From NCBI GenBank assembly GCA_014858325.1, contig RKCM01000193.1:1-8071 (forward strand): 8,071 nt of DNA, in the 5' to 3' direction. Positions within the stretch are counted from its first letter, which is position 1. Each line of letters starts with the position of its first letter. The position numbers and the translations under genes were made by a program. The notes under the pieces were generated by a model. The model did no database searches. It saw nothing but the letters and a program-made list of their open reading frames with translations, and had not been told where the DNA came from. Positions 5,216-8,071 of the stretch are shown one piece after another. This DNA comes from Oscillospiraceae bacterium (GTDB taxonomy: Bacteria > Bacillota > Clostridia > Oscillospirales > Ruminococcaceae).

Positions 5216-5260
5216 AATGGCCATCGGCATTTTCCCGTATGGGGAGCACCGATGGCCATT
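5216..5260 (-). terminator. Terminator of sstT, possibly bidirectional
   Basis: A perfect 12-bp stem AATGGCCATCGG/CCGATGGCCATT (5216-5227 with 5249-5260) contains an inner TCCC/GGGA helix. In the minus direction it runs into TTTT. On the plus side GTTCTTATTT follows, so it could also catch readthrough from the small RNA. It lies 15 bases past the sstT stop. Confidence 0.85.
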
Positions 5261-5275
5261 GTTCTTATTTAAGGT

Positions 5276-6535
5276 TTACGCCGCTTTCTTTCCGCCCAAA
5301 AACTCCGGCAAAGCCTTCCCCTGCTTGAGCCACTGGTGGTACTCGGCGGTGGCGGCAAACTCTACGTCACCGGCGGAGTTCAGCGCCGTCTCCACGGAGT
5401 CCTGCACCACGCCGATGATGAAGCCGACGCCCACCATCTGCATGGCGATGTCGTTGGAGATACCAAACAGCGAGCAGGCCATGGGGATGAGCAGCAGGGA
5501 GCCGCCCGCCACGCCGGAAGCACCGCAGGCGCCCAGAGCGGACATAGCGGAGAGGACGATGGCGGCAGGCAGCGAGACCTGAATGCCCAGCGTGTTGGCC
5601 GCCGCCAGCGTCATGATGGTGATGGTGATGGCCGCGCCGTCCATGTTGATGGTGGCGCCCAGCGGGATGGAGACGGAGTACATATCCTTATCGAGGCCCA
5701 GCTTTTCGCACAGGGCCATGTTGACGGGGATGTTGGCCGCCGAGCTGCGGGTGAAGAAGGCCGTCAGGCCGGACTCCTTCAGACAGCGGAACACCAGCGG
5801 ATACGGGTTGCACCGCAGGTAGAGGAACATGATGAAGGGCGAGACGATAAAGGCCATGAACAGCATGGTGCCCACCAGCAGAGCCAGCAGCTTGCCGTAC
5901 TGGGTAAAGATGGACAGGCCGTTGCTGGATACGTTGGCATACACCAGGCCCATGATGCCAAAGGGGGCCAGATTGATGATCCACCGCACGATCTGGGATA
6001 CGGCATCGGCGGTGTTAGAGAGGAAGGTCTTGGTGGTCTCCGCGCCGATCTTCTTCATGGCCAGACCGAACAGGCAGGCCCAGAACAGGATGCCGATGTA
6101 ATTGCCGCTCATGATGGCGCTGACGGGGTTGGCCACAAAGTTGGACAGCAGGGTGTTCAGCACCTCGCCCAGACCCTGCGGGATAACGTCCGATTCCGCC
6201 GCGTCAGCCAGAACGACAGTGACCGGGAACAAAAAGCTGGTGACGGAGGCAATGGCCGCCGCCAGAAAGGTGGTGAGCATGTACAGCCAGATGACGGTGC
6301 CAAAACGGCGGTCCAGCTTGGACGAGCCCTGTGCCAGCGCGCTTGCCACAATGACGAAGACCAGCACCGGGGCAATGCCCTTCAGGGCCCCCACGAACAG
6401 ATTGCCCAGCTCGGCCACCCAGCCGGCACCGGGCACCGCCAGTGCCAGCACCGCGCCAACCACCAGACCGCACAGGATGCGGACGATGAGGCTGATGCTG
6501 TTGTACTTGGCCGCAGCCGCATGCATCATTTTCAT
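5276..6535 (-). CDS. sstT: Serine/threonine:sodium symporter SstT (DAACS/SLC1 family)
   Basis: A sodium-coupled inner-membrane importer of serine and threonine. The 419 residues match the usual SstT length and fit the eight-helix, two-hairpin SLC1 fold. Signature segments are RSSAANIPVNM (263-273, hairpin-1 serine motif), IPLGATINMDGAAI (290-303, the NMDG sodium/substrate site), GASGVAGGSLLLIP (338-351, hairpin 2), and QDSVETALNSAGD (378-390), which is characteristic of SstT as opposed to glutamate carriers. The start at 6535 has GAGGAG (6545-6550) nine bases upstream; an upstream in-frame extension to 6577 runs through the leader hairpin and lacks a ribosome site. It is a single-gene unit with its own promoter and terminator. 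Substrate preference is inferred from family resemblance. Confidence 0.92.
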   Translation of the reverse strand: MKMMHAAAAKYNSISLIVRILCGLVVGAVLALAVPGAGWVAELGNLFVGALKGIAPVLVFVIVASALAQGSSKLDRRFGTVIWLYMLTTFLAAAIASVTSFLFPVTVVLADAAESDVIPQGLGEVLNTLLSNFVANPVSAIMSGNYIGILFWACLFGLAMKKIGAETTKTFLSNTADAVSQIVRWIINLAPFGIMGLVYANVSSNGLSIFTQYGKLLALLVGTMLFMAFIVSPFIMFLYLRCNPYPLVFRCLKESGLTAFFTRSSAANIPVNMALCEKLGLDKDMYSVSIPLGATINMDGAAITITIMTLAAANTLGIQVSLPAAIVLSAMSALGACGASGVAGGSLLLIPMACSLFGISNDIAMQMVGVGFIIGVVQDSVETALNSAGDVEFAATAEYHQWLKQGKALPEFLGGKKAA

Positions 6536-6560
6536 ATCGAAACACTCCTCTGTTTTTACT

Positions 6561-6577
6561 GTGCGCCTACCGCGCAC
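6561..6577 (-). promoter_or_regulatory. Hairpin in the sstT leader
   Basis: GTGCGC pairs with GCGCAC (6561-6566 with 6572-6577) around a 5-nt loop, ten bases upstream of the ribosome site in the transcript. No T-run follows. It may affect mRNA stability; function is unknown. Confidence 0.4.
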
Positions 6578-6598
6578 ACTTTTCCTATCCTCTTACAC

Positions 6599-6639
6599 GG
6601 GACGTCCCCCAGTATACTCACTTCGGAACGAAAAATCAA
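6599..6639 (-). promoter_or_regulatory. sstT promoter with a palindrome over the start site
   Basis: On the minus strand TTGATT (plus 6634-6639) and TATACT (plus 6611-6616) are separated by 17 bases, giving a start near 6604. A perfect 10-bp palindrome GGGACGTCCC (6599-6608) covers that start point, where a bound repressor would block initiation. Confidence 0.8.
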
Positions 6640-6724
6640 GAGCTTTGCCGCATCTTTTGGTTTTTCATCTCACTGCGCCCCAACACAAGCGTTTTTCAGT
6701 TGTATTCACACAGAGGACAGAACA

Positions 6725-6758
6725 CAAAAACTCCCGCCGTTTTCTGCGCGGCGGGAGT
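6725..6758 (-). terminator. Terminator of the dipeptide epimerase gene
   Basis: A perfect 10-bp stem ACTCCCGCCG/CGGCGGGAGT (minus strand; 6749-6758 with 6730-6739), a 9-nt loop and a five-T run (6726-6730), 18 bases past the stop codon. Confidence 0.95.
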
Positions 6759-6775
6759 CGGTTCCAGGGTCTGTT

Positions 6776-7873
6776 TCAGTCGAGGTAGTGCACTTTTCCG
6801 TCCACAAAGCCCTGAATGCCAAGGCCGGGTGCGTCGGAGGCGGTGATCTTCTTCTCGTCAAAGACGGCACCGCCCAGAATGTGGTCTTCGCTGCACAGCA
6901 CAGGGCCGTCCAGGTCCACTTTGGTGATGATCTTCTTGGCGCAGGCCACCTCCACGGCGGCGTTGACGCTGATCTTTGCTTCCAGCATGCAGCCGATCAT
7001 GCACTCCACACCGTACACCTCCGCCGCAGCGGCGATGCGCAGGGCGTTGGTGATGCCGCCGCACTTCATCAGCTTGATGTTCACGAGGTCGGCTGCGCCG
7101 GTCTGCATGATGCGCAGTGCGTCGGCCGGGCTGAAGACACTCTCATCCGCCAGCACGGGCACGTCGGCGTGGCGGGTGACATACTGCATCCCTTCCAGAT
7201 CGGCGGCAGGCACGGGCTGCTCCACAAACTCAATGTCCAGCCCCTTGTCCTGCATCTGGTTCAGGATGCGGACGGCCTGCTTGGCGTTCCACGCCTGATT
7301 TGCGTCGATGCGGATGCAGATGTCCTTGCCCACTGCCTCGCGCACCGCCGCCAGACGGGCCACGTCCAGTGCCGGGTCTACGCCCACCTTCACCTTCAGG
7401 CAGTCGTAGCCCCGGGCCACGGCGGTGCGGGCGTCCCGCGCCATCTCTTCGGGCGGGTTGACGCTGATGGTGATGTCGGTGACGATCTGGTTCCGTGCGC
7501 CGCCCAGCATCCGATACACCGGCGCACCCAGCTTCTGGCCCAGCAGGTCCCACAGGGCCATGTCCACCGCCGCCTTGGCGCTGGTGTTGTGCACGAGGGC
7601 TTTCTGCACCGCAGCGGTCAGGTCCTCAAACTCATCCAGATCCCGGCCCAGAAGCGCCGGGGCAATGTGGTCCCGGATGGCCCCGAGGATGGCCCCCGTG
7701 GTGTCGCCCGTGATCACGCCCGTCGGAGGCGCTTCGCCGTAGCCCACGGCCCCCGTGTCGGTGTGGAGCTCCACGATCACATCCTCCACGCTGTTCACCG
7801 TCCGCAGCGCCGTCTTAAAGGGCACCCGCAGCGGTGTCGAAATGCGGCCCAGCCGCACCTGTGTGATTTTCAT
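6776..7873 (-). CDS. Dipeptide epimerase, probably L-Ala-D/L-Glu epimerase (enolase superfamily)
   Basis: A cytoplasmic enolase-superfamily enzyme that likely interconverts L-Ala-D-Glu and L-Ala-L-Glu, allowing murein peptides to be recycled or used as food. The 365 residues match the family (Bacillus YkfB). The N-terminal capping domain (about 1-120) includes R24, a position used for glutamate binding in that family. The barrel carries the catalytic lysine pair K160/K162 in KVKVG, the magnesium ligands D190 (RIDAN), E218 (FVEQP) and D243 (ADES), and the second catalytic lysine K267 (NIKLMKCGG). The DLD motif (320-322) is the dipeptide-ammonium site that separates these epimerases from muconate-lactonising enzymes. 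AAGGAGGG lies nine bases before the ATG. It is a monocistronic unit with consensus-like promoter and terminator. Other dipeptide specificities occur in this family, so the exact substrate is uncertain. Confidence 0.9.
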   Translation of the reverse strand: MKITQVRLGRISTPLRVPFKTALRTVNSVEDVIVELHTDTGAVGYGEAPPTGVITGDTTGAILGAIRDHIAPALLGRDLDEFEDLTAAVQKALVHNTSAKAAVDMALWDLLGQKLGAPVYRMLGGARNQIVTDITISVNPPEEMARDARTAVARGYDCLKVKVGVDPALDVARLAAVREAVGKDICIRIDANQAWNAKQAVRILNQMQDKGLDIEFVEQPVPAADLEGMQYVTRHADVPVLADESVFSPADALRIMQTGAADLVNIKLMKCGGITNALRIAAAAEVYGVECMIGCMLEAKISVNAAVEVACAKKIITKVDLDGPVLCSEDHILGGAVFDEKKITASDAPGLGIQGFVDGKVHYLD

Positions 7874-7904
7874 ACTTTCCGTCCCTCCTTATCAGGATAG
7901 GTTT

Positions 7905-7933
7905 ATTATAGAACGAATGGGCGGCGTTTGCAA
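7905..7933 (-). promoter_or_regulatory. Promoter of the dipeptide epimerase gene
   Basis: Minus-strand TTGCAA (plus 7928-7933) and an exact TATAAT (plus 7905-7910), spaced 17 bases. The start is near 7898, leaving a leader of about 25 nt. Confidence 0.88.
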
Positions 7934-7946
7934 GGAGCAGTCACGC

Positions 7947-7988
7947 ACAAAGCGCCCCCGGCTTCCTGTCAGGGAAACCGGGGGCGCT
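7947..7988 (-). terminator. Long terminator-like hairpin of the gene to the right
   Basis: A 16-bp stem with one G-T wobble (7951-7966 with 7973-7988) around a 6-nt loop. In the minus direction only a short TTTGT follows, so the T-run is weak, but the stem is very stable and lies about 38 bases beyond a plausible stop codon at 8026. It separates that unit from the epimerase promoter. Confidence 0.7.
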
Positions 7989-8025
7989 GCGGTTTTATGG
8001 GAAACGCCTCAGGCGCTGCAAAGCC

Positions 8026-8071
8026 TCAGTGCAGCAGGGAGCTGACCCATGCCCGGGCGGCCGTCTTGGCC
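8026..8071 (-). CDS. Possible last codons of a gene entering from the right edge
   Basis: Read on the minus strand, the edge gives AKTAARAWVSSLLH followed by TGA (8026-8028), then the hairpin at 7947-7988. The amphipathic composition and the placement before a terminator-like hairpin make a C-terminus plausible, but fourteen residues are too few to name a family, and another frame also stays open to 8009. Confidence 0.4.
   Translation of the reverse strand, partial: AKTAARAWVSSLLH

Noticed and set aside
6536..6577. N-terminal extension of SstT to 6577
   Set aside because: It runs through a leader hairpin and has no ribosome site, whereas GAGGAG fits the start at 6535 and the family N-terminus.
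5336..7900. Very long open frame on the plus strand (about 850 codons)
   Set aside because: It lies antisense to sstT and the dipeptide epimerase, is made of His/Gly/Val/Gln-rich low-complexity sequence typical of the complement of GC-rich genes, and spans the sstT promoter and epimerase terminator.
7947..7988. Long hairpin as a plus-strand terminator
   Set aside because: No plus-strand gene precedes it, and the plus-side T-run lies several bases away; it fits better behind a minus-strand gene from the right.

Overview
The window looks like a chromosomal piece of a GC-rich Gram-positive gut anaerobe of the Clostridia, most likely Faecalibacterium or a close relative such as Subdoligranulum or Gemmiger. 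This is an inference from several points: strong GGAGG ribosome sites, sigma-A type promoters, a transketolase split into two subunits, a stand-alone ECF vitamin-type S component, HisZ, and an SstT-type symporter. No tRNA, rRNA, CRISPR array or insertion sequence is visible.

Layout. From 1 to 3266 four genes lie on the minus strand in three transcription units: hisZ (partial, running off the left edge), trxA alone, and the two transketolase subunits together. Their promoters and the terminators of the last two units can be read. At about 3267-3353 the direction flips. Two genes run on the plus strand: an ECF transporter S component behind a structured 160-nt leader with an intrinsic terminator just before the start codon, and an Abi_2 (AbiD/AbiF-like) HEPN protein. 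Directly behind the Abi stop codon sit a near-ideal promoter and a short, hairpin-rich RNA of about 63 nt ending in a strong terminator. From 5216 to the right end everything is on the minus strand again: sstT, a dipeptide epimerase of the enolase superfamily, and what may be the last codons of another gene.

How the genes fit together. Most are ordinary metabolism: histidine biosynthesis control, redox, pentose phosphate pathway, vitamin uptake, serine/threonine uptake, and murein-peptide (L-Ala-Glu) use. They are short independent units with their own signals, so the window is not one pathway. The outlier is the Abi gene. It is visibly less GC-rich than its neighbours, has its own extended -10 promoter preceded by two exactly adjacent 11-bp repeats, and is followed by its own small RNA unit. 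A HEPN RNase candidate (R191-x4-H196) paired with a structured RNA resembles the RNA-antitoxin/abortive-infection arrangement reported for AbiF-type proteins, which have been linked to the ancestry of Cas13. This is the part of the window most worth following up. The second is the ECF leader, whose alternative pairings suggest an attenuator or riboswitch that I cannot assign to a known class. The third is an 18-bp palindrome covering the spacer of the hisZ promoter.
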